Shown in pieces: positions 1 to 5,446 of a DNA stretch of 5,446 nt. A model generated the notes under the pieces. The model made no database searches, was not told the origin of the DNA, and saw nothing but the letters and a program-made list of their open reading frames with translations. Positions within the stretch are counted from its first letter, which is position 1, and every line of letters starts with the position of its first letter. The stretch is from Lachnospiraceae bacterium (GTDB taxonomy: Bacteria > Bacillota > Clostridia > Lachnospirales > Lachnospiraceae), in NCBI GenBank assembly GCA_029068665.1, contig JAIECC010000244.1:1-5446 (forward strand), given 5' to 3'. A program made the translations under genes and the position numbers.

Positions 1-79
1 CAACTATTTTTTGATTCATAAGTGAGCCACCATCCATCTAGGGATCTGAAATATCTGTTCAAGTTGATGTTAAAAAATC

Positions 80-265
80 ATGAAAGAGGTTAGAATTATT
101 GCTTGTAGCAATTCATGGGCCTGTGCTATCATTTGTGCAGGTTCTTTAGCTGGGGGTTGTCTGGTGGGCTGTGTCGCTACAGCTGGTGCAGGGACCGTAA
201 TCGGAACAGCGGCTGGTGCTGGTGGAACAGCTGGTGCAACAGTCAGTGCTGCTGTTACGAAATAA
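80..265 (+). CDS. Small Cys-rich, glycine-zipper peptide; candidate bacteriocin/RiPP precursor
   Basis: This 61-residue peptide is not one I recognise by name. It has Cys at 9, 15, 19, 27 and 31, all in the first half, followed by a Cys-free tail made almost only of Ala, Gly, Thr, Val and Ser, ending in Val-Thr-Lys. Gly residues recur every four positions (21/25, 26/30, 38/42/46, 48/52), a GxxxG or glycine-zipper pattern that favours helix packing in membranes. Known sactipeptides such as thurincin H and the thuricin CD peptides also have clustered N-terminal Cys and a small-residue tail, and some have short leaders, so a modified antimicrobial peptide is a reasonable inference. No radical SAM enzyme, protease or exporter is visible in the window. 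A double-glycine at 25-26 could be a processing site, but the preceding part does not look like a normal leader. The start is limited by an in-frame stop at 71-73. No clear ribosome binding site precedes the ATG, which lowers confidence. Confidence 0.6.
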   Translation: MKEVRIIACSNSWACAIICAGSLAGGCLVGCVATAGAGTVIGTAAGAGGTAGATVSAAVTK

Positions 266-282
266 GTGGTGAATGAAGAAGA

Positions 283-326
283 GAAAGCATCACTTTTGCC
301 AGATGATGGGGAAGTGGTGCTTTCTT
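283..326 (+). terminator. Hairpin with short U-tract between peptide gene and 2-TM gene
   Basis: Arms 283-295 and 312-324 pair over 13 bp with one G-U wobble, around a 16-nt loop, and the stem can extend two pairs outward. The 3' arm ends in TTTCTT, so it can work as a modest intrinsic terminator or attenuator. It lies 18 nt after the peptide stop codon and just before the next gene's ribosome binding site. A likely effect is to make the abundant short peptide transcript and allow partial read-through into the membrane-protein gene. The U-tract is short, so it may instead serve mainly as an mRNA-stabilising 3' hairpin. Confidence 0.6.
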
Positions 327-330
327 AATA

Positions 331-336
331 GGGAGG
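331..336 (+). promoter_or_regulatory. Ribosome binding site deciding the start at 348
   Basis: GGGAGG lies 11 nt before the ATG at 348, which is slightly long. A second ATG at 341 is only 4 nt away and is followed at once by TAA, making a start-stop pair just upstream of the real start. The position of this site argues against the upstream in-frame ATG at 273, whose first codons would run through the hairpin. Confidence 0.6.
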
Positions 337-347
337 AATTATGTAAT

Positions 348-878
348 ATGGATTTTTCAGAGGAAAGTCAATTACGAATTTATGAATTAGGTGAAGAAAA
401 GAAGAATCTGGAGCTGGAAATCAGCGAAGTACAGTATGCCAACCGCTGCCTGCATCAGAAACGAAAAATGTTTTCGGTGTCTGTTATCAAAAACATTATT
501 TGTATCCTGTATTTCCTCTTCTTATACATGGGAGTAAAGTTTTTAGAAAAAATCAGTGCTATTTGGGATGCTGTAAAAGAAAATCCGGTGATTCAAAAGC
601 TGTTAGAGTTATCCGATGCTGCAAGTATGCTGATTCAGTTGGGACTTCTGCTTGCAGTGGCAGTTTCGGTGGTCTTTTTGATACGAAAGCTATATCTGAT
701 CTGGCTGAATAGCGATAGTGAAGAGGCGGTGAGGCAGGCTGAAGAAAGACAGCTTCAGACATATAATCGACAGATTGTGGATAGTGACCGAAAGCTGGCT
801 GCATTACTATTTCGGTTGCAGGAGATTGAGGACGAGTTAAATACGGATTCAGAGCAGGATGAAATGAATGATTTGTAA
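348..878 (+). CDS. Two-TM, coiled-coil membrane protein of unknown function
   Basis: I do not recognise a family for this 176-residue protein. Residues 1-40 form a charged, Glu/Lys-rich helix with heptad-like spacing. A first membrane segment spans about 44-62, an amphipathic linker follows, and a second segment spans about 94-120. Residues 123-165 form another long charged helix (rich in Glu, Gln, Arg and Leu), likely a coiled coil, and the end is acidic. With two membrane passes both helical ends should face the same side, probably the cytoplasm. An open frame continues upstream to an ATG at 273, but that stretch is mostly the two arms of the hairpin and has no good ribosome binding site, so I take 348 as the start. 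Its place directly after the small peptide gene makes an immunity, secretion-accessory or regulatory partner conceivable, but nothing in the protein proves this. The gene ends 190 nt before purA, with no obvious terminator after it. Confidence 0.75.
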   Translation: MDFSEESQLRIYELGEEKKNLELEISEVQYANRCLHQKRKMFSVSVIKNIICILYFLFLYMGVKFLEKISAIWDAVKENPVIQKLLELSDAASMLIQLGLLLAVAVSVVFLIRKLYLIWLNSDSEEAVRQAEERQLQTYNRQIVDSDRKLAALLFRLQEIEDELNTDSEQDEMNDL

Positions 879-954
879 GACAAGAAAAGAATTCAGCAGT
901 TTATGTGTGGGGGATATAATGAGAAAATACATAAGTATTAGTTATATATAATAT

Positions 955-968
955 AATCAATATTGATT
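955..968. repeat. Perfect 14-bp palindrome, possible operator upstream of purA
   Basis: AATCAATATTGATT is perfectly self-complementary and ends at the first base of the candidate purA -35 element (968-973). It is bracketed by an 8-bp inverted repeat, CATAAGTA at 930-937 and TACTTATG at 970-977. Such nested symmetry next to a promoter is typical of a binding site for a dimeric repressor or activator. The region is very AT-rich, so short palindromes arise there by chance more often than elsewhere. No PurR-type PurBox is seen. Confidence 0.4.
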
Positions 969-996
969 TTACTTATGCCATGAAGTAAGATATACT
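968..996 (+). promoter_or_regulatory. Candidate sigma-A promoter for purA
   Basis: TTTACT at 968-973 matches the -35 consensus at four of six positions. TATACT at 991-996 matches the -10 consensus at five of six, with the standard 17-nt spacer. Transcription would start near 1003 and leave an untranslated leader of about 65 nt that carries the purA ribosome binding site. Other TATAAT-like hexamers at 915-920 and 952-957 lack convincing -35 partners. Confidence 0.5.
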
Positions 997-1068
997 AGAA
1001 AAGCGTTGTGGGTGTAAAAATAGGAAGAATGTATTGCCCATAAGAGGATAGAAACTAGGAGGAAAATC

Positions 1069-2346
1069 ATGGTTAAAGCAATAGTCGGCGCAAATTGGGG
1101 CGACGAGGGAAAGGGAAAAATTACAGATACCTTGGCAAAGGAATCGGATATTATTGTAAGATTTCAGGGAGGAGCCAATGCCGGACATACCATTGTAAAT
1201 AATTATGGCAAGTTTGCACTGCATACCCTTCCGTCCGGTGTATTCTATGGGCATACCACCAGCATTATCGGAAATGGTGTAGCTTTAGATATTCCAAAGC
1301 TGGTTGGTGAAATTGAAGAGATTGTATCCAAGGGGGTTCCTAAGCCGAAGATTCTGGTATCAGACCGGGCACAAGTTGTAATGCCATATCATATTTTATT
1401 TGATACCTATGAAGAGGCCAGACTGGCAGGTAAGTCTTTTGGTTCTACAAAGTCTGGTATTGCCCCTTTTTATTCAGATAAATATGCGAAAATCGGTATT
1501 CAGGTCAGTGAATTATTTGACAAGGATGCTTTGAAGGAAAAGCTGGATCGGATATTAGTCCAGAAAAACATTTTGTTGGAGCATTTGTATCACCAGCCAT
1601 TATTAAAGACTGAAGAGCTTCTTGCAACTTTGATGGAATATAAACAAATGATCGAGCCTTATGTCTGTGATACATCGGCATATCTGTATCAGGCTATTCA
1701 GGATGGTAAAAACATTTTGTTAGAAGGGCAGTTAGGCTCCCTGAAGGATCCGGATCACGGTATATATCCAATGGTTACTTCTTCTTCTACCTTAGCCGGT
1801 TATGGTGCTATTGGTGCCGGTATTCCGCCTTATGAAATTAAACAGATTATAACGGTATGTAAGGCATATTCCAGTGCGGTTGGCGCCGGTGCATTTGTCA
1901 GTGAAATATTTGGTGACGAAGCAGATGAATTAAGGAAACGCGGTGGTGACGGTGGAGAATATGGAGCTACAACCGGAAGACCAAGACGTATGGGCTGGTT
2001 CGACTGTGTAGCATCCAAGTACGGCTGCCGGATTCAGGGAACAACAGATGTAGCATTTACGGTATTAGATGTATTAGGATATCTGGATGAGATTCCGGTA
2101 TGTACCGGTTATGAAATTGATGGTAAGATTACTACGGAATTTCCAACTACAAATTTATTGGAAAAGGCAAAGCCGGTACTGGAGGTACTTCCGGGCTGGA
2201 AATGTGATATTCGTGGTATCAAACGGTATGAAGACCTTCCTGAAAATTGCAGGAAATATATTGAATTTGTAGAAAAACATATCGAGTATCCAATCACAAT
2301 CATCTCCAATGGACCAGGCAGAGACGACATCATCCACGTAAAATAA
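1069..2346 (+). CDS. purA: Adenylosuccinate synthetase (divergent clostridial form)
   Basis: The 425-residue enzyme, close to the usual 430, condenses IMP with aspartate using GTP to give adenylosuccinate, the first step from IMP to AMP in the cytoplasm. Family marks include the P-loop-like WGDEGKGK at 10-17 with the catalytic Asp12, NAGHT at 37-41 with the catalytic His40, DHGIYP at 229-234, and TTGRPRR at 301-307, which binds substrate and aspartate. Compared with the E. coli enzyme from memory, the canonical GTTGRGIGP segment is GSTKSGIAP at 125-133, the IMP-binding Gln of EGAQG is Leu222 in EGQLG, and the Lys of TKLD near the guanine pocket is Val332, though Asp334 is kept. The inter-subunit Arg is Lys141. 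I believe this variant recurs in Lachnospiraceae and is functional. Asp12 argues against the phage diaminopurine paralogue PurZ. The start is fixed by AGGAGG at 1057-1062, six nt before the ATG. It appears to be transcribed from its own promoter. Confidence 0.93.
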   Translation: MVKAIVGANWGDEGKGKITDTLAKESDIIVRFQGGANAGHTIVNNYGKFALHTLPSGVFYGHTTSIIGNGVALDIPKLVGEIEEIVSKGVPKPKILVSDRAQVVMPYHILFDTYEEARLAGKSFGSTKSGIAPFYSDKYAKIGIQVSELFDKDALKEKLDRILVQKNILLEHLYHQPLLKTEELLATLMEYKQMIEPYVCDTSAYLYQAIQDGKNILLEGQLGSLKDPDHGIYPMVTSSSTLAGYGAIGAGIPPYEIKQIITVCKAYSSAVGAGAFVSEIFGDEADELRKRGGDGGEYGATTGRPRRMGWFDCVASKYGCRIQGTTDVAFTVLDVLGYLDEIPVCTGYEIDGKITTEFPTTNLLEKAKPVLEVLPGWKCDIRGIKRYEDLPENCRKYIEFVEKHIEYPITIISNGPGRDDIIHVK

Positions 2347-2354
2347 AGCCATGC

Positions 2355-2415
2355 ATAAGCAGGCAGGAAGCAACAATGGGTGCTTGCACACAATTGGTGC
2401 TTTCTGTCTGCTTAT
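2355..2415. repeat. Long imperfect hairpin downstream of purA
   Basis: Arms 2355-2372 and 2398-2415 pair over 18 bp with two G-U wobbles. Inside, CAAT/ATTG (2374-2377/2393-2396) and GTGC/GCAC (2380-2383/2386-2389) can pair further, so nearly the whole 61 nt folds into one rod. It begins nine nt after the purA stop codon. No T-tract follows on the plus strand, so it is not a textbook intrinsic terminator. It may protect the purA mRNA 3' end, slow polymerase, or be a small mobile palindromic element. Confidence 0.65.
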
Positions 2416-2436
2416 ATAGGGCGAAGCCCGTGACCG

Positions 2437-2484
2437 AGCCGTAAGGCGAGGTTGCATGGCAGCCATAAGGCGAGGTTGCATGGC
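2437..2484. repeat. Two tandem 24-bp repeats with RBS-like and ATG cores
   Basis: Units 2437-2460 and 2461-2484 are identical except for one base (G2441 versus A2465). Each holds a GCC-RTAA-GGC mini-hairpin and then CGAGGTTGCATGG, which looks like a ribosome binding site and ATG. A degenerate third version, CGAGGTTAGCATATGG, forms the true start region of the next gene at 2504-2519. The three ATGs (2456, 2480, 2516) share one frame, but TAG at 2510-2512 closes it just before the real start. A GGGC-GAA-GCCC mini-hairpin at 2419-2429 sits just upstream. I think similar GC-richer intergenic repeats occur in related genomes, but that is from memory. Confidence 0.75.
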
Positions 2485-2515
2485 AATCAGCAAAACAAAC
2501 AGACGAGGTTAGCAT

Positions 2516-2959
2516 ATGGGTTTAACGTATACAGTGAAAAAAAGTAAAACAACCCGTTTAGGTTATCGGATTATCGGCATTATTTTCCTGCTATTGGGGA
2601 TTGCAGGGCTGATTCTTGTATGGAAGATATCCTCCATGCGGTTTCTGGTCATTTCAGTTGCCATAGTGGCGGCTTTTTATGGTATTTATTTACTTAAAGC
2701 ATCTTTGCGGCAGCAGGCATATGATATTACTTATGAATTTACGGAAGAGCATATTAAGCTGAAGCTGCATAATAAAGAGGTGCTTCTGCCTTATACAGAA
2801 GTAAAAGGTGTTCAGTGGATTGAACCCAGTCCGGATGTGGATTATTTCATGATACAGATTCGGACCGGCAAACAGCAGTATGTTCTGCATTTTAGTAACA
2901 AGCGTGCTTATGGTGAGAGAATTTTTGCATATCTGATGGAACGGGTGCCGGAACTGTAA
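2516..2959 (+). CDS. Small membrane protein with possible YcxB/bacterial-PH-like domain
   Basis: This 147-residue protein starts with a short basic tail. Two membrane helices at about 18-36 and 43-61 make a tight hairpin, with Trp36 to Arg42 as the turn. Residues 68-147 form a soluble domain of short alternating hydrophobic strands (YDITYEFTEEHIKLKL, then EVLLPYTEVKGVQWI, then YFMIQIRTG and QYVLHFSNK) ending in a helix. That layout matches YcxB-like or bacterial PH-like domains attached to two membrane helices, and the soluble part should be cytoplasmic. The specific role of such proteins is not known, so I give no function. The start is supported by GAGG at 2505-2508, seven nt before the ATG. 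It follows purA after 169 nt of hairpin and repeat DNA, so co-transcription with purA is possible. The likely transcription end is the terminator at 3031-3068. Confidence 0.78.
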   Translation: MGLTYTVKKSKTTRLGYRIIGIIFLLLGIAGLILVWKISSMRFLVISVAIVAAFYGIYLLKASLRQQAYDITYEFTEEHIKLKLHNKEVLLPYTEVKGVQWIEPSPDVDYFMIQIRTGKQQYVLHFSNKRAYGERIFAYLMERVPEL

Positions 2960-2976
2960 ATATATTCATTTTTTCG

Positions 2977-3005
2977 TTGAAATATACAAAAAAATATAAT
3001 ATAAT
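2977..3005 (+). promoter_or_regulatory. Candidate sigma-A promoter for the gdhA leader
   Basis: TTGAAA at 2977-2982 (five of six to the -35 consensus) and a perfect TATAAT at 3000-3005 are separated by exactly 17 nt. This is the best promoter match in the window. Transcription would begin near 3012 and give a leader of about 150 nt before gdhA. An overlapping TATAAT at 2995-3000 has no well-spaced -35. The surroundings are AT-rich, so chance matches are possible. Confidence 0.6.
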
Positions 3006-3030
3006 TCATTTTGGGACGAAAGCCTCTGAC

Positions 3031-4497
<1,467 letters not shown>

Positions 4498-4515
4498 ATG
4501 AATCATTGAAAATTG

Positions 4516-4560
4516 AAATGCTCCGTATATCGGTTATGAACTGATATACGGAGCATTTTT
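4516..4560. terminator. Strong terminator shared by convergent genes
   Basis: Arms 4518-4535 and 4539-4556 pair over 18 bp with a single G-U, around a 3-nt ATG loop. Two further A-T pairs extend it at the base, and the arm runs into a T-tract ending at 4560. It lies 18 nt after the gdhA stop and 20 nt from the stop of the minus-strand gene. Read on the minus strand the same hairpin is followed by TTTCAATTTTC, so it probably ends transcription from both sides, more strongly for gdhA. Confidence 0.95.
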
Positions 4561-4580
4561 AATATCTGTAGTAAGCTTAT

Positions 4581-5446
4581 TTATTCAACAGGAGGTGCCT
4601 TCTTTGCCATAAGGGATAAAATCTGATACATATCCTCTCTTGAAGTGTAGGTATTCTCTCCAATGGTGATACTCATAATATTCAACGAAGCATAATTCCA
4701 ACGAATTTCAATAGACTGTGGTGCCCCGTACAAGGTAGTGTTTCCGGTAACACATAGGTATTCCGGATCAGAAGCAGTAGCGGACTTATATTCATAAACA
4801 GGGTCTGAAATATTGCTATCAACAAGCTGGTTATATGTATAAGCTTTTCCATTGATGGCGATGGTGTACATAGACAGCATGCTTTGCCCGACATCGGCAT
4901 AGGCTTGCTCAGATAATTTGTTAATACTTCTGCCAACAAATAAAGCAAGAATTATTTCAATGGCAATGATGCTGACTGGAATAATGATAGAATCCCCGTT
5001 TGCCTTAAATCGTTTTATTAAGTAGACGATCGGGAAAAGCCATGCCCATAATACCAATGACCAGCCGGCGCAATTTTTGCTGGCCATGATAATTGCATCA
5101 ACGATCCAGCAAATACTTCCGATACCAACCAGTACGGACATAGTCATTCTCATGGAAACGATGCCGCCCAGATCAAATAAGCTTAGGTTGCCACTGTTTA
5201 AAGTAATAAGGGCATAAATAAAGGAAAAAGTATAGAATACGGCACCAATATAAGTCAAAATAGGTGAAAAAGTATTATTCTGAGTTAGAATCGTTGCACT
5301 TCCGGAGCTGATGGGCTCACTTGGCTCTGCATTTTGATAGCGGTCCGCGATGTATGGAGTATCATTATCTTCCGGCTCAAATCCGTCATCAGGAAAATCA
5401 GAATCCGGCGATACCGGAGAAGTACCTGTTTGTTCGGTATTATTAC
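4581..5446 (-). CDS. Four-helix membrane protein with disordered N-terminal linker, 5' end cut by window
   Basis: The frame is open to the right edge with no ATG, so the gene starts outside the window. I do not accept the internal TTG at 5258, because the frame continues 62 codons upstream without a stop. The visible 287 residues begin with a low-complexity stretch (1-62) rich in Pro, Ser, Asp, Glu and Asn, clearly a flexible linker. Four membrane helices follow at about 63-82, 100-121, 126-144 and 152-172. A polar C-terminal domain of about 115 residues (173-287) has mixed strands and ends in a short helix and Pro-Pro-Val-Glu. Related clostridial proteins often start with a zinc ribbon before such a linker, so one may lie just beyond the edge; that is inference only. 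I do not recognise the family. It converges on gdhA and shares its terminator, so it is independently transcribed. Confidence 0.8.
   Translation of the reverse strand, partial: NNTEQTGTSPVSPDSDFPDDGFEPEDNDTPYIADRYQNAEPSEPISSGSATILTQNNTFSPILTYIGAVFYTFSFIYALITLNSGNLSLFDLGGIVSMRMTMSVLVGIGSICWIVDAIIMASKNCAGWSLVLWAWLFPIVYLIKRFKANGDSIIIPVSIIAIEIILALFVGRSINKLSEQAYADVGQSMLSMYTIAINGKAYTYNQLVDSNISDPVYEYKSATASDPEYLCVTGNTTLYGAPQSIEIRWNYASLNIMSITIGENTYTSREDMYQILSLMAKKAPPVE

Noticed and set aside
22..93. GTG-started ORF of 23 codons before the peptide gene, possibly a leader
   Set aside because: There is no ribosome binding site, it starts right after a stop, and a single frameshift would be needed to join it to the peptide.
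115..276. Overlapping frame encoding a Cys/Trp-rich peptide of 53 residues
   Set aside because: The Trp-Cys runs come from reading the repeated GCTGGTGC codons of the peptide gene out of frame. No ribosome binding site precedes the ATG at 115, so I judge it a shadow frame.
273..347. Earlier start for the two-TM protein
   Set aside because: These 25 codons run through both arms of a terminator-like hairpin and have no good ribosome binding site, whereas GGGAGG precedes 348.
900..1068. Purine riboswitch or PurBox upstream of purA
   Set aside because: TATAATC at 952-958 superficially resembles the start of a purine aptamer, but the conserved loops and helices do not follow, and no CGAA-type PurBox pair is seen.
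1069..2346. Phage-type PurZ (diaminopurine synthesis) instead of PurA
   Set aside because: The catalytic Asp in WGDEGKGK is present, and as I recall it is replaced in PurZ. The neighbourhood is not phage-like.
2437..2484. CRISPR array
   Set aside because: Only two units, directly adjoining with no spacers, and no cas genes nearby.
2155..2493. Minus-strand ORFs over the end of purA and the repeats
   Set aside because: They are shadows of purA codons and the repeat block, with no ribosome binding sites or recognisable protein features.
2456..2512. Eighteen-codon ORF inside the 24-bp repeats
   Set aside because: It is simply the translated repeat. It could be translated, but nothing indicates a product with its own function.
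3012..3030. GGGACGAAAGCC resembling part of a c-di-GMP-I riboswitch
   Set aside because: Only one conserved segment is present. The other half of the aptamer and the tetraloop-receptor parts are missing, and the sequence upstream is plain AT-rich promoter DNA.

Overview
The window looks like chromosomal DNA of a Lachnospiraceae-type clostridium (inference). The DNA is moderately AT-rich and the ribosome binding sites are strong AGGAGG types. The glutamate dehydrogenase closely resembles the Clostridium symbiosum enzyme as I remember it, and promoters and terminators are of ordinary Firmicutes form. I see no tRNA, rRNA, CRISPR array, transposase or integrase.

Left part (1-1068): a 61-codon gene encodes a small peptide rich in Cys in its first half and in Ala/Gly/Thr in its second. 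A terminator-like hairpin follows. Next comes a 176-codon gene for a protein with two membrane segments flanked by coiled coils. The peptide resembles a bacteriocin or ribosomally made modified peptide, but no maturation enzyme is visible, so this is only a candidate. It is the most novel-looking item here. The intergenic DNA before purA holds a perfect 14-bp palindrome beside a plausible sigma-A promoter.

Middle part (1069-2959): purA (adenylosuccinate synthetase, AMP branch of purine synthesis) retains its catalytic Asp and His but differs from the usual consensus at several IMP- and GTP-recognition positions. After it come a 61-nt imperfect hairpin and two tandem 24-bp repeats that imitate a ribosome binding site plus ATG. 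A small membrane protein with a possible YcxB/bacterial-PH-like cytosolic domain follows.

Right part (2960-5446): a promoter-like site is followed within about 60 nt by an intrinsic terminator, and both lie upstream of gdhA (hexameric glutamate dehydrogenase, probably NADP-dependent). This layout suggests a leader with conditional termination. A very strong hairpin terminator separates gdhA from a convergent minus-strand gene for a four-helix membrane protein, whose 5' end lies beyond the right edge.

PurA uses aspartate and GDH makes or consumes glutamate, so both main enzymes belong to core nitrogen metabolism. Each appears to have its own promoter, and I see no sign that they form one operon. 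The intervening small genes are of unknown function.
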